Shown in pieces: positions 25,084 to 37,869 of a DNA stretch of 64,000 nucleotides. Under the pieces are notes generated by a model. It was not told the DNA's origin. It was given only the letters and a program-made list of their open reading frames with translations, and made no database searches. Positions within the stretch are counted from its first letter, which is position 1; every line of letters begins with the position of its first letter. The DNA is taken from NCBI GenBank assembly GCA_030549335.1, contig CM060194.1, positions 35,360,171 through 35,424,170 on the forward strand, written 5' to 3'. Source of the DNA: Pontederia crassipes. Its lineage: Eukaryota > Streptophyta > Magnoliopsida > Commelinales > Pontederiaceae. Made by a program: the position numbers and the translations under genes.

Positions 25084-28000
25084 CTAGTTTTCCTCTTTGA
25101 TTTTTTGTTCAGCTTCTTTCATCCTTATGTGCCTTTGCAAATTCTTCCTCCCTTGTGCATACCTTGTTTTTACCTATGTCAAGAAAAAAGGCAAATGGCA
25201 TGTAAAACATACAAAAACAATAATTTAATTGAAAAAGAATAAAATAGTGAAAATGTTAAACTGCCAATAAATGGTATTACAATAAAGTAAGAAAATTTAT
25301 AAAAATCATAGCATCAATACTATACCACCACTAGAAGTTGTCCCAAAGTAGAAGGTATTGTGTCGGTCGAGGGTGGACCGTCATCATAGTTATGGGTTAA
25401 ATTGCCCCCACTAAATTTGATGTTAGCTTTTAGTGGTTGTAATTAATACAATAATATAATTTATATAAATTTTAATTTATCAACTTGGCCATCTTGATTT
25501 TTTTCTAATCAAAATTTTATATAAATTTCATCATTAATTTGGATTATGCACTTTTGTCATGGGCATGCATTATAGTCTCTTCCAATTCCTTTCTTTTTTT
25601 ACAATAAAAAAAATCCATACAAGAAATGGCATTACTCTAATAGATAATTATTTAAGTTTTACTATTGTTAATATAATAATTACTACTATTGTTATAATTA
25701 TATATGTGTGACCTAAATTTTATATCCAATTAATAATCTTGAGATATAAAACATGAGATCTCATATGGGATTATGGATTATTAATGTTATGTTGCCTAGT
25801 TTCACTATTATTTTAATGATTAATTACAATTCAATAATTTGCATCCATTATATTTATCTCTCCATTTGATTTTTTGTCTATCCTTCACCATGTCCTTCGA
25901 AAATTTATGATATTCTTACTCGTGTTATATTTATGTGTTTTTATGAATTCATTAACATACCAATGTTAAAAGTTTTGTCAAAAAAGAAAAAGAAGTACTC
26001 AAAATAATTGCTTACACACTTGATTTCAAACCTCCTTATAAACTTAAGATTCATAGAATTAAAAAAGTACATTTTGTGGCAATAACATTATATATGTATA
26101 AGCATATGTTGATGTATATATGAGCTACATGAGTGCATGTGTACACTTTAATACAAGAAAATAATGTATCCTACTAGACATACACAAAAGATCTTTTGTC
26201 ATAAATAAATTCATATGCAAATGAATCACTCAAGATTAATCCTAGTAAATCATGTATAAAAAAGCTTCAATATTTAAATTATATGTGTGTGTATGCATAC
26301 CTTCCATTTGCGTAAACAACTCCCTGTGACCTTCAAAACACCAAATCCCTTAGTAACCACCTTGAACATTGGAGGCATTTGGGAAGTCCTTGATATCTAG
26401 ACATAAAATATTGCATTTTTCTTTCAAAACTATTGTCATATAAATGAAAAGTAATTGTGCCTATAAATCTTAACATAAAGATAGTTTAGCACATTCATTA
26501 CGGGCTCTAGTGGAGGCTTGTATGAAGACAAGTCAATCCATTCCTAAAACAAATAAATGGAAAATTAATAATAGAAATAAATATAGTGAAAGAAATCAAA
26601 TTAAATAGAAATTTATGTAAGGAACAAACATTATTTTCGTCCACTTCACATATCATTTTCCCTTTTTCTTGCTTTTGAAGTTCCCTTACATCTCTCAATA
26701 GTTTCAACTTTTCTTCCTGCAGATAAGCATATGTTACATATAAATGAAAAAATGTTAAGAAATAATTAGAAAATTATTCAAATAATAAGAAAATATCCTT
26801 ATAACCTTCATAGTAAACATGAAAGTTTTAGCAAAAAAAAAATGCATGTACCTTTGATATTGAATTTTTTGAGTACAATTGTAGCTTCATTAGTATGTCA
26901 TGGAACTCCAAGACTTCTCTCTTAGATCGACATCTCTTATTAAATACCGGATCAATATAATACTGCATAGAACAAAAGAATTTCTTTTAGAATGTATAAC
27001 TTAAAATTAATTAATGTAGATTGTTTCCATAAGTTGTTTGCGGATTTGTTGACGATAATGTATACTTGATAATTTATTGATGCACAAAATAATGACAAAA
27101 GGATGATCTAGCCCAATATGTAGACCTTGGTTCATTATACTAGACAATTTTTAGGACGTAAGATAAAGAGATAAAGTGAGAAATCGACTTCTTGTCTAAT
27201 GCTTGTCGTGGATCTCAAAGTAAAAAGTGAGATATAAAAATAATATAATAAGCATAGAAGTTCACTATATTTAATGAAATAATTTTTTTCTAGTATTCCT
27301 TATGAGATGTGTATCATTCTAACGTAAGAAGTAGACTTATGAATCTAATCTTAGGAACCGCTTCAAAGGTCAGAATACTATTTTTAGCAAAATTGATATT
27401 ATTATATTTAAAGCAATTTTATATGGTTGTTTCCTAATGTTTCACTTCCAATAATTGAACACACGAGGGATATGTTTGAGATTTACTTTAGAAGGAGAGT
27501 CTCTATGTTGGGATAAAGTCGTAAATTCTCAATATATCAATAGGAAAATTGGTTTAGAACCATAGGGCGAAATGGCAACATTAATTGTAGAACCAATACA
27601 TGATTTTATTTTTAACATAGCAAATATCTAACATAATTTTTTCTCGAGATATTTCATCTAACTTTAGACCTTTTTGTTGCAGTCATTTCAACAAATTGTT
27701 CTCCTAAAAATAGTTTGGCATTGCTTTTGAATAGATGTTCTCAATATTTTATGTAGTCATAATCCAAACTATCGCACTAATATTTTATGGAAATATTTTT
27801 TATTCTTTTTGTGGAACCATTTACTTGCAAAAAAGTCAAATTTAGTAACTTGGAAAAATAGTTAAGTTTCCTAAAAAATGTACTTATTTTCCCTCTCCAA
27901 ATGGTAAAATTATTCCAACAATTAGTTAATCAAGTATCTACCATGTTATGATGATTAACGCACCAAGTTTAAAGCAAAATTAGTGAACAAAATATGACTA

Positions 28001-31000
28001 ATTAAATTGCTCTTTAAACCATGTAGCCAATGTTTTCCATATTCCTACGTGAAAGTCACATAACATTGCACCTTCCTATTGTCAAGATTAAATTAGAACA
28101 TAATTCCATTATAACTAAACAATCCTAAGATATTTTTTTTGTTCCATCATGCCACGGAACTTCCTTGGAGTAATAAACTACCAAAAGTAGAGCCACTTTC
28201 ACTCGCATTCCCCCAAGACTTATGAAATAGGAAGATAACAATAAAAATAATTATCATGTGTGTGGGGGGTGTACCTCTAATTTTCTTTATCCTATATTTT
28301 TCTTATTTATAATCAATCATTATACATATAATCCCAAGAATTTCTTGATAGGTAATCACAATGTTAAGATATATGATATTTAAGATATATACTTCATATA
28401 TTTTATTTTCCATTGGTTACCGGAAACATGAGTAATTGACCCTTCATATATTTTTTCTTGCCAATTATGAGAATCCTCTAAAAAATATCTTGTTAATGTT
28501 TTCAATGATGTCAGACATCAGAATCCTTAGGATCCACAATGCATGGACACCCAAGAAACATATCTTCTTATGTAATAAAGAGCCTTAGATATCATAATGT
28601 GCTATTAGTCAAGCAGCATTCTCCCATCATGATCTAAGACCATAAGTAAACAAACTCTTGGATAGCAAACAATCATCACATGTTAAATTGTGAGGTGAGT
28701 TAGTATGAACTTTACTTGAGTTCTAAGTTTCATTATGTTTTTTTCATCCAATAATTAAATTTGATTTAATTTGATCGTCTATCTTCATTATTTGAATATT
28801 ATCTATATACCTCATCCTTTCATATAATTCTAGATGACCAAAAGAAGTTTGACACTAGAATAAGAGGCCTGATATGACCTTGATATGTTACGAGTTTTGG
28901 GTTGTATGGGATCTAGCTACAAGATGGCAAGCTACGCCCGAGTTATTGTCCAATACTTGAAATTGTCATTCATTCGAGTTGTTGATGTCGTAGCTATCTT
29001 ACAATGTAAATAAATTTTTGAAATAGACTACAAGATATTGATCTTTTCTAGATATCAGGAATATTATATTCTTTTATTGATGGGAGAAATTTCATAATAT
29101 AAAGGATTATGTTCTAGATAAAATATGTTAGATTCTAGAACAAGAGGTCTAATATGACCATGATATGATATGAATTTTTGGATTTTGTAGGATCTAGCTA
29201 GAAGATGACAAGCTAGTGTATATGATGCAAAACAAATTAGTCATATCACAATATTAATTAATCGACCTAGTTTATGTGTTGAATCCTAATATTGGCCCGA
29301 GTTATCATTGCCAAATACTCAAAATTGTCAAATGTCCAAGTTATTGATGTAATGGATATCTTACAATGTAATTAAAATTTTGAAATACAACTATGTATTA
29401 GCTTTTTTGGATATTGAGATTGTATTCTTTTCTTAATGGGAAGGATTATGGACATGAAGCTTATGTTACAATTTTCTCTCTAATATTTGTTTAATTAATA
29501 TCCCATAAAGATCGTGGTTAGCCTTATTTATACAAGCAAAAAGATTATGGCCACATGAGACTAGAACCTTTTTCTTCCATGCTAATAGTCACACAAAGTG
29601 CAAATTTGACTCAAGGGTAATGTTGGGTTTACACAATTGGTTAGCGGAGCTGCATTTCAAATTATTCAACGGATCCAAGTGGCCTTGAAATCGATCCCCA
29701 AAGTCTCCAACTTGGTCAGGGCCTCTCTTTTTTTATTGCTTCGAGTTCGAATATCGAATTAGTCGGGTGTTAATAGTTCTAGATACTTAACAAAAAAATT
29801 TGTACATTAATTTGGGTCGTGTGGCATTAGCACTCCTGCATCAATCTTAGTTTTCTTAATTGATCATTGAGTGTGCAACACACATTAAGTAATATGATAT
29901 CTCACATGAGCTCAAATTTAAAACATAAGGGTGAAGAGGTCATATGAGTTCTCATAAAAAGACCCATGATAAAAGTCAAGGGAGGTCATATATAGTACAA
30001 AAATTGAGTATCCCCCAAAAAGTAACAAACATTACAATGAAATTATATGTAATTTAAAGTAACAATGTATCCAAAATGATAACTTGCCATTTGAAGAGAA
30101 AAAAAAACTACTTTGACTTTTTATCGCAGTAAATATAATATATAATTTTTAAGCTCAGTTGAAGTTTTTTTTTCATTATAGTCCAACAAAAAACCCACTT
30201 TTTTATAGTACGTACCGAGATATTTAATTTCTCTCAGATTTTCTTTTGCATTTGTAAAAAAATAATTTGGATTATTGGAATGAGAAAAAAACAATATTTT
30301 GAAACATGAAATAATAGAGTTATATATTTTTTTTGGTATATGAACTCATTACGAATTTATTCAAATGAATAGTATCTTTCTGTTAACAAAAGGTAAGTCT
30401 AATTACCTTGTCCTTGTGCCCTTTACTTCTTCCCAACTTCCTGGAGACAATTATTGCCTTCCAGCCTTGAGGAAGCCATTCTGGTCTCTGCGCCTCCTCG
30501 TACTCCTCGAAGCTGTCTTCAAGGGCCTTCTCCTCTACCGTGATCCTTTCTTGTGACTTGATCACCATCGTCGGATCCTCTGTCATTGCAGTATCTACTT
30601 GCAGTGCCTGTTGGACATTGTACTCCCTGTCCATCTTCTTGGGCATCTCTAGATCGTTATTAACGTTTGTGCCCGATTTCCCATTTCCATCATTGGCCAT
30701 TGTGTAGAGCCCCATCTCGAGCAGCATATCAGTCATGAGCTCACCCTCCGCCGCAAGCTCTGAAGGAGACTTCAGACTTAAAAGGGAGTGGTTCACCTCG
30801 TCGAGGTCATCCAGGGCCTTGAGCGCCTCCTCTATGTCATGCAGCAGATTGTTGTCGACGGAGGCATTGGCGCTCTCATGTCCTGGTGCAGTCATCTGCA
30901 CCATTGTAGCTTCCTTACTTGCGTTGGTCATCGGCAGATCGGGCTCCTCCGTCGGCCTCAAGGTTGCAGGGGGCATATCTTGAGCAATCACTGTGTTGAT

Positions 31001-31018
31001 GGAAGCGGAAGGATCCAT
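25084..31018 (-). CDS. Methyl-CpG-binding-domain protein, copy B (altered C-terminus)
   Basis: Same six-exon structure as copy A: 30407-31018, 26852-26962, 26630-26716, 26502-26543, 26301-26396, 25084-25173. The MBD halves (EWLPQGWK... and YYIDPVFNKRCRSK...) are intact and the splice sites are conserved. Exon 5 is 96 bases against 97 in copy A, because one base is missing at the VTR/VTG codons. Read straight through, the tail becomes ...VTGSCLRKWK then VKTRYAQGRKNLQR... and stops at 25084. In the copy A frame the stop would be at 25109-25111. An ATG at 31165 (MASVEEEQEK) is in frame upstream and would add 49 residues; MDPS at 31018 was chosen because it is shared by both copies. It may be functional or a young pseudogene; expression data are needed to tell. 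Confidence 0.72.
26963..30406 (-). other. First intron of MBD gene copy B (3.44 kb)
   Basis: Collinear with the copy A intron, but shorter. Part of the internal duplication (about 29,115) is missing, consistent with a deletion between the two repeats. No other gene seen. Confidence 0.7.
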
Positions 31019-31165
31019 GGAGTGAATAATGCTTGGGTTGTGGTGTTGATGAGAAGAGCTAGATGTGATTGTACGTCGTTGCAAGAGAGAGGGAGATCGA
31101 GAAATAGACCACAATGAGATCGTATGATTATTTTGCTTTTCTTGTTCTTCCTCCACCGATGCCAA

Positions 31166-32643
31166 AGAGATTCAACATATGAATGATGGGGTGCATGAAA
31201 CTCAAGAGGTGCATGAAACTCACAGGGTGCAAAAAGATAGCAACGCAGGAGGACAGAAAAAAAAAGCAAGGGAATTAGTTGTATACACTGTCAAATGCAT
31301 TAAATTAAATATGTTATATTTGGTTAAAAGATTTGGCCACCCATTAACTCCTGAGTTAATGCAAATCTTTAGAAGCATGCATTTAACAAAGATTAATGCA
31401 TCATTATTTACAGTTGGAAGACAGTAGTCATATGTTAATAAATGTTCTGACTTGCCTTTTTTGTTACAGAGTGTACCTGGCTCTTTTAATGCTCCTTAAT
31501 TGTTTTTTTTTCATCTCTCCTCAAAAAAAGAATGACCTTGCGGCTTGTTACGTGGGGTTTGATATATTAATTTGCCTTGTTGCAAAGGATGGAAAGAAGT
31601 CATATGTCTACTATTAGATAACAAAAAATGTATAAGATGAAAGTGAGATAAATAATCATTGGAGAATATTATAAATTAATTTATAATTCGCATTTTTATA
31701 TTTATGAAACAACAACTTATTAAATTGTAACGCAAAAAATGATATATCTATATTTATTTTTCAAAAAATAATTATACCAACTCGAACTCTTCTTTCATCT
31801 TGGTATCCAAAATACTATTAATTGACTTCTGACAATAATTTGATGTTGGTAGACTCTTCTAGAATGATTGTCATTTTTCTTGACCGATTAACAATACCGT
31901 TTTGAAGCATCTTCCTTTATCTCTTTAAGGTAAAAGAAAAAAAGATATTATGTTCGATATGATCTTAGTTAAATAAGATTCCAATGAAAAAAAATGGTAT
32001 CTGAACATCGAAATAAATAAAATAGTTATCATTAGTTCAAACTAAATAAGGCAAACTCTCATCCAAATCTATCTAAATTATTTCTTTTAATAAGGGAAAT
32101 TCTTTTGACGTTAAAATGATTTCCATATTTATTCTAATGAAATCTGATTAATTATGTTAATTGATGCGATTTTAGGCATGGAAAATATTCATGGCATAAG
32201 AAATTTAGTTATATAATGTTGAATTAATTAACATTATTGTGTGAACTAAAGTAAATTAAGCTCCCTCATGGAAATATTTTGACAACGTAATTTGGGAATA
32301 TTGAATGTGTTAAAAATATTTAGGGTGAACTCGTGTGAAATGGACTTCATTCTTTTTTTTTTCCTATGTACCACTAATTTTAGCTTCCACCATTAATTAA
32401 CATACCAAAAGTTTTTATGCTGCAATTTGTTTTTTTACACATCATTAAGTTCAGTTCATAAGAAATGGATGGATCTGGATAAAAGAAGGAAATTACAAGT
32501 CATGCCCGTTTCATTTGATACCATTAATCCATATTTAGTTGCGATAAATTCTTCAATGGGGTTGAACAAATTATTCAAATTGTGATATTGTAACGCTTCC
32601 ATAATTCACCATTGGACCAGCATTATTTACAACTAGGGAACAC
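31166..32643. other. Upstream region of MBD copy B
   Basis: Collinear with 17,813-19,305 of copy A and AT-rich. It contains the leader-like CT-rich stretch near 31,170-31,260 and nothing else recognisable. Confidence 0.6.
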
Positions 32644-34439
32644 CCTCGCGCTTTGTGTAATTTTAAACAAATTGTAAACATTTTATAAAAGTTATCTTAT
32701 AATTTTTGCTTTTATATGCCGTATTATTCAAAAAGAAATGAAGAATTGAGAAAGGATAGATGTGACTTTAAATATGGAATAATATATATATATATGTGTG
32801 TGTGTGATAAAAGTAATTAATATATTTAAGTTATCATAATTTCTCATTAAGTAATTTATGCAAGTCAAAAAAATATTTAAATAATTTTAAAAAGTAGAAA
32901 ATTAAGATAACTAATGGAAAGGAAAAATTTTAATCTACTAATTTAAATAATAATTAAATATCATACGTGATCTTTCAAATTTAAAAAATGACTCTTTGTG
33001 TTAAACAAAAAATAATTAATGAAGTTTCATAGATATCCGATATGTGACTTTCTAAAATAAAAAATAATTGTGACTTGTCATTATTAACTAAAAGGTATTA
33101 ATATAATTAAATTATTAAAATGCATGAAGTCCAAGAAAAAGATTACAATAGTTCAAAAAGGAGAAAAAGGAAAACGTAGAATGAAATCTAAAAGATAAGA
33201 TATAAGAAGATGTTAAGATTTAGTCGGCGCATGAGTTAAAGCAAATTCGAATAACAAATGTGATTTCTATTAGGTCAAAGTTGGCTAAGGATAAAAAAAA
33301 TCAAATTCATATCTATTATAGTAAAATCTTAATTACTTGTGTTGATTTCATTAACTCAGCCAGTTATTTAACATTCAATGTATTTTATAGGGTCTCATAT
33401 ATTTATAATTTATATTAACACATGCACGTTCATGGTAATATAATATATTAACTCCATTAGATAATGGTTTAAGAGATAGTGGGATAAATGACAATGGTGA
33501 TATAGTGGGAGGTCAAATGTTAGTATTCCAGATTTTTAAAACAAAATTAATGAGATAATGGTGTTGGTGGAATAGTCAATTATTATATTAGAATATATTA
33601 GTTTTATAAAGATGAGAACTAAGATGACAATGTAAACTATTTACAACACTGCCTAAAGGAATTAAATTCCGATGTGCTAAGAAGAAAGGATTGATATTAA
33701 TTAATAAAAAAAAGAATGCGAGGGTAGAAAAAGAATAGTCTAATTAATTATCAAAATATATTTATTTAAATAAAATAGATACTAATAGTTTTGTTTAATA
33801 CATATATAGGTGATTAATTTTAAATTATTAGTCAGAGAATATGTGCACTAACAAATAAATAAATAAAATTTAACCATGGCTGCTTTAATGGTAATAATAG
33901 TAGAGAGAAGGTGTGGTGATTTATAGGAGAGAATAATCTAAATAACAGTGGAGAGAAAGAATGTTAAAAAATGTAAAAACAGTAAAAAAAAAGAACATAA
34001 ATTTTGAAACGATTAGCTAAACATCAACTTTATTGAAGATGTTGATGTTACAAAAAGAGATGGGTGATAAAGATATAGGAAGTTATCACATGTAGTGGCG
34101 AGGAGAGGGAGAATAATAAGTTGGAGCGGACGTTACAAATGGGTTTATTTTTTACTGTCTATTATATATTTTTAGTTGTGATAAGTTATTTGTACCAAAA
34201 TATAAGGTGATCGAATATAATAGTGATATGGCTAAATTAGAATCACATACTCAAATAAATGAAAAATTGTTTAACAGAAGGAAAGAAAAAAAAGAACAAA
34301 GAATAAAGAACCTAAGGAGAAGGAACATAGAAAATGAAATAGAAGAAAAAATTATCATAAAATTTAAGATCTTAATGGTTAGGAAATGAAAGAAATTGGG
34401 AAAGATTCAGAATTTTAAAAGAAAGGGAAAGAAATCTTG

Positions 34440-34745
34440 AAGAGATCGGAGGGGAGGGGCGGTGGCGGCGCGGCGATCGGAGGGGATAGGCGGCGGCGAC
34501 GCAGATCGGAGGGGAGGGGCGGCAACGGCGACGGCGACGGCGACGAGGAGCACCGGAGGTAGATCGGAGATGTTGGAGGGGAGAGAGAGAAGAGAGAGAG
34601 GGAAATGGAGGGATGCCGAAGGGGAGAGAGAGGAGAGAGAGAAGAGAGAGGGAAATGGGGAGATGCCGGAGGAGAGAGAGGGAAATGGGGGGATGCGGGA
34701 GGGGAGAGAGAGGAGAGAGAGGGCAGAGAAGAAATGGAAGGGGAA
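34440..34745. repeat. GC- and GA-rich island within the insertion
   Basis: AGATCGGAGGGGAGGGGCGG-type units, repeated GGCGACGGCGACGG, then GAGAGAGGGAAATGGNGGGATGC units three times or more. Long frames on both strands here are produced by the repeats and are not supported as genes. Confidence 0.8.
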
Positions 34746-34845
34746 GTAGACTAGTGATTTCGATCTGAGCCACAGATTTGAAATGGATGATGATGATAGG
34801 GGCGTTACACAATGCTTCATCAAATGGGTGTTACACAATCATTAA

Positions 34846-34847
<2 letters not shown>

Positions 34848-34887
<40 letters not shown>

Positions 34888-35091
34888 TACACAATCATAA
34901 ATGGTAAAATTTTTCATTTATTACATTGCATCCAATTATATAAAATTTTCATTATTAAGCAATTAATACGTGTTATTTATAACATTTTTAAAAAAATAAT
35001 GTGTGAAATTTTTAAAAAATCCAAGAAAGAGATAAATACGATTGCTGAGCAAAAAAACAACGTAGACTATTCACAAAATTGTCACTGAATC

Positions 35092-35131
<40 letters not shown>

Positions 35132-35358
35132 TGAAAAAAATGCTATACACATAAATGGTAAAATTTTTCATTTATAACATTGCAGTCAATTGTAACATTC
35201 TTAAAACTTTTCATTATTAAGCAATTAATACGTGCTATTTATAACATTCTTAAAAAAAATAATGTATGAAAATTTTAAAAATCCAGGAAAAAGATAAATA
35301 GGAATGTTGAGCAAAGAAGTAACGTAGATTATTCACAAAACTGACATTGAATATTCAG

Positions 35359-35395
<37 letters not shown>

Positions 35396-35622
35396 TGAAA
35401 AAATGCTATACACATAAATGATAAATTTTTTCATTTATTACATTGTGGCCAATTATAACATTCTTAAAACTTTTCATTATTAAGCAATTAGTACGTGCTA
35501 TTTATAACATTCTTAAAAAAAATAATGTGTGAAAATTCTAAAAGATCCTGGAAAAAGATAAATAAGAAAGTTGAGCAAATAAGCAATGTAGACTATTTAC
35601 AAAACTGATGTTGAATCCTTAG

Positions 35623-35688
<66 letters not shown>

Positions 35689-35908
35689 TGAGAAAATGCT
35701 ATACACATAAATGGTAAAATTTTTCATTTATCACATTGCGGCCAATTATAACTTTCTTAAAACTTTTCATTATTAAGCAATTAATACGTGCTATTTATAA
35801 CATTATTAAAAAATAATGTGAGAAAATTCTAAAAAAATCAGGAAAAAGATAAAGACGAATGCTGAATAAAAAAGCAATGTAGCCTATTCACAAAACTGCC
35901 ACTGAATC

Positions 35909-35957
<49 letters not shown>
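34848..35957. repeat. Four tandem units of about 250-290 bp, each ending in (TA)n
   Basis: Each unit has CACATAAATGGTAAAATTTT (or a close variant), CATTATTAAGCAATTA, CGTGCTATTTATAACATT, then AAAAGATAAA...TTGAGCAAA and ACTGAATCCTCA, closing with a (TA)n run. The (TA)n runs are at about 34,848-34,880, 35,095-35,128, 35,363-35,391, 35,626-35,684 and 35,914-35,956. Confidence 0.88.
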
Positions 35958-35961
<4 letters not shown>

Positions 35962-37232
35962 TATGGAACACATGCGCTAGCTAATGTCAAGTGAAATTAT
36001 TATTTTCATAATATTCTAAGAATTATTTTTGTTATTTTACTTGTAAAATATAATTTTGGAATAAATTATGAAGTCGGCTTATTGAGATTATTAGACATTT
36101 ATAATAGTGGAGATTTAAAATGTTTTAAATATTTAGAAGTTTTTATTATGTAGTCCCATTTAAATTTATAAGAAAAATTTATTATAATATATTTAACATT
36201 AAATGCTATTGATTTAGTTTATTTCTCGGCATCATATTTTTGCATAATAATTTTTATTAATACTTATGTTATTTTTTTATCAGATAAAACATTAATATCT
36301 TTAGATGGTGAATAATCCATAAAACTAAGTACAAAAAATGTCATGATGCATAGTTTTATGTTATATATAAATGTATTACATATATAATTGTAGTTTAAAA
36401 TGAAAATTAAATTGTTTTAAATGTCTATAAGTGCAGGTCAAAAATTAATTTTAAAATGCTTATTTAAGGCTTGATTGGTTGGGGTGAAATGAGGGGAACC
36501 AAGGTGAAAATTTCCTCCTTTTTTTATTTTTCTTCCAATATTTTATTTTTCTTTCATTCCCAAATTGAAGTGGAAAGGAGAGGAAAACATATTTAACATA
36601 TAAATTACACATATAAGTATATATATATATATATAAAGGATAACTTAATATTCATTTCCTTTCCTTCCTTTTAATTATGTCAATCAAACAAGAGTAATTA
36701 TTTCCTTCCTGACATTTCCCTTTCCATTCTTTACATTTCCTTCCTATTAATAAATTTTGAATAAAATAGACTCTTAATGTCTTCATGATACTATTAAGGC
36801 AAATTAAATAAAGAGTTACACCAAAAATATTTAATTTAATTAATTTGAGAAAAAATAATAATTAAAAAAATATGAATAAAGATATATGGAATGGTGAAAT
36901 AAGAAGGCTTCAAAATGAATTACAAAAATGTCATGATGTATGGCTTTATATTATATATAGATATAAATATAAATATTGATATGCATATGCATATACCTAT
37001 ACATATACTTATACATATAGATTTTTCAATGAGGAAAATATAAAGTAAGAATATGATACTAGATGGATGGTGAAAATGAGAAGAATTTAAAATTAATTAC
37101 AAAAATGCTGTGATGCATGGCTTTTTATATTAGATATATATATACATATACATTTGCAATGATGAAAAATATAAAGTAGAAATATGACACTAATATAAAA
37201 CTTGATTATTAAAAAAATAACAATTTTTTATC

Positions 37233-37236
<4 letters not shown>

Positions 37237-37302
<66 letters not shown>
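37237..37302. repeat. (ATT)n microsatellite, copy B only
   Basis: About 22 ATT units. The matching place in copy A (about 20,320) has no such array. Confidence 0.95.
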
Positions 37303-37869
37303 GAAAAATGAAAGCTCAAATATTATCATAACTTACCATTTTAATGTTCATTAGTAAATTATCGCATTAAGTAGTTACTAAGATTATTATTAATTTGCTA
37401 GTATTGTCTTGTAAAAAAATTTTAAAAAAATCTACCAAAAAAAAAAAAGAAAGCATGAATGGTGAAAGGAGAGAGCTTCTCACTATAATTACAAAATTGT
37501 CATGAAGCATGACTTTATATTATATAAATATATATAGATATAAATATAGATTTTTCAATGAGGAAAAAAAGAAGTAAAAGTATGATACTAATATAACATT
37601 TGATTTTAAAATATATTTTTTAGCAATTTATTTTTTTATTATATATATAAATGTTACGAAAAGTGAAAGGTCAAATGTTATCATACCTTAGAACTTTAAT
37701 GTTCATTAGTAAATTATTGTATTAAGTAGTTGCTTACTTGAGAAGTTTCAAATGTTGGGTCCAAGTTTTGAACACGTGATTTATAGAAGTTTGGATGATA
37801 GAACTTTGATTTCGAGCATCTGATATCAGTCAACCCTTTTTCTTTTTTATTTGGAATTTTAAGATGTTA

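Larger units (their letters stand above)
32644..35965. mobile_element. 3.3-kb insertion present only in copy B
   Basis: Copy A reads ACTAGGGAACACAAATGCGCTAGC without interruption (about 19,297-19,320). In copy B the match stops after CTAGGGAACAC (about 32,633-32,643) and resumes at CTATGGAACAC (about 35,965-35,975) followed by ATGCGCTAGC. The two copies of this 11-mer (one mismatch) look like a target-site duplication. The inside has AT-rich DNA (32,650-34,430), a GC/purine-rich island (34,440-34,745) and a four-unit tandem array (34,848-35,957). No transposase or terminal inverted repeat was found, so the element class is open. Loss from copy A is a less likely alternative. Confidence 0.65.

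Noticed and set aside
34372..34838. Overlapping frames of 143, 146 and 95 residues on both strands
   Set aside because: They are low-complexity translations of GA/CT and GGC repeats, open in several frames at once.
34848..35957. Evenly spaced repeats that might suggest a CRISPR-like array
   Set aside because: Units of 250-290 bp with homologous, not unique, interiors in a plant genome; this is a tandem repeat.
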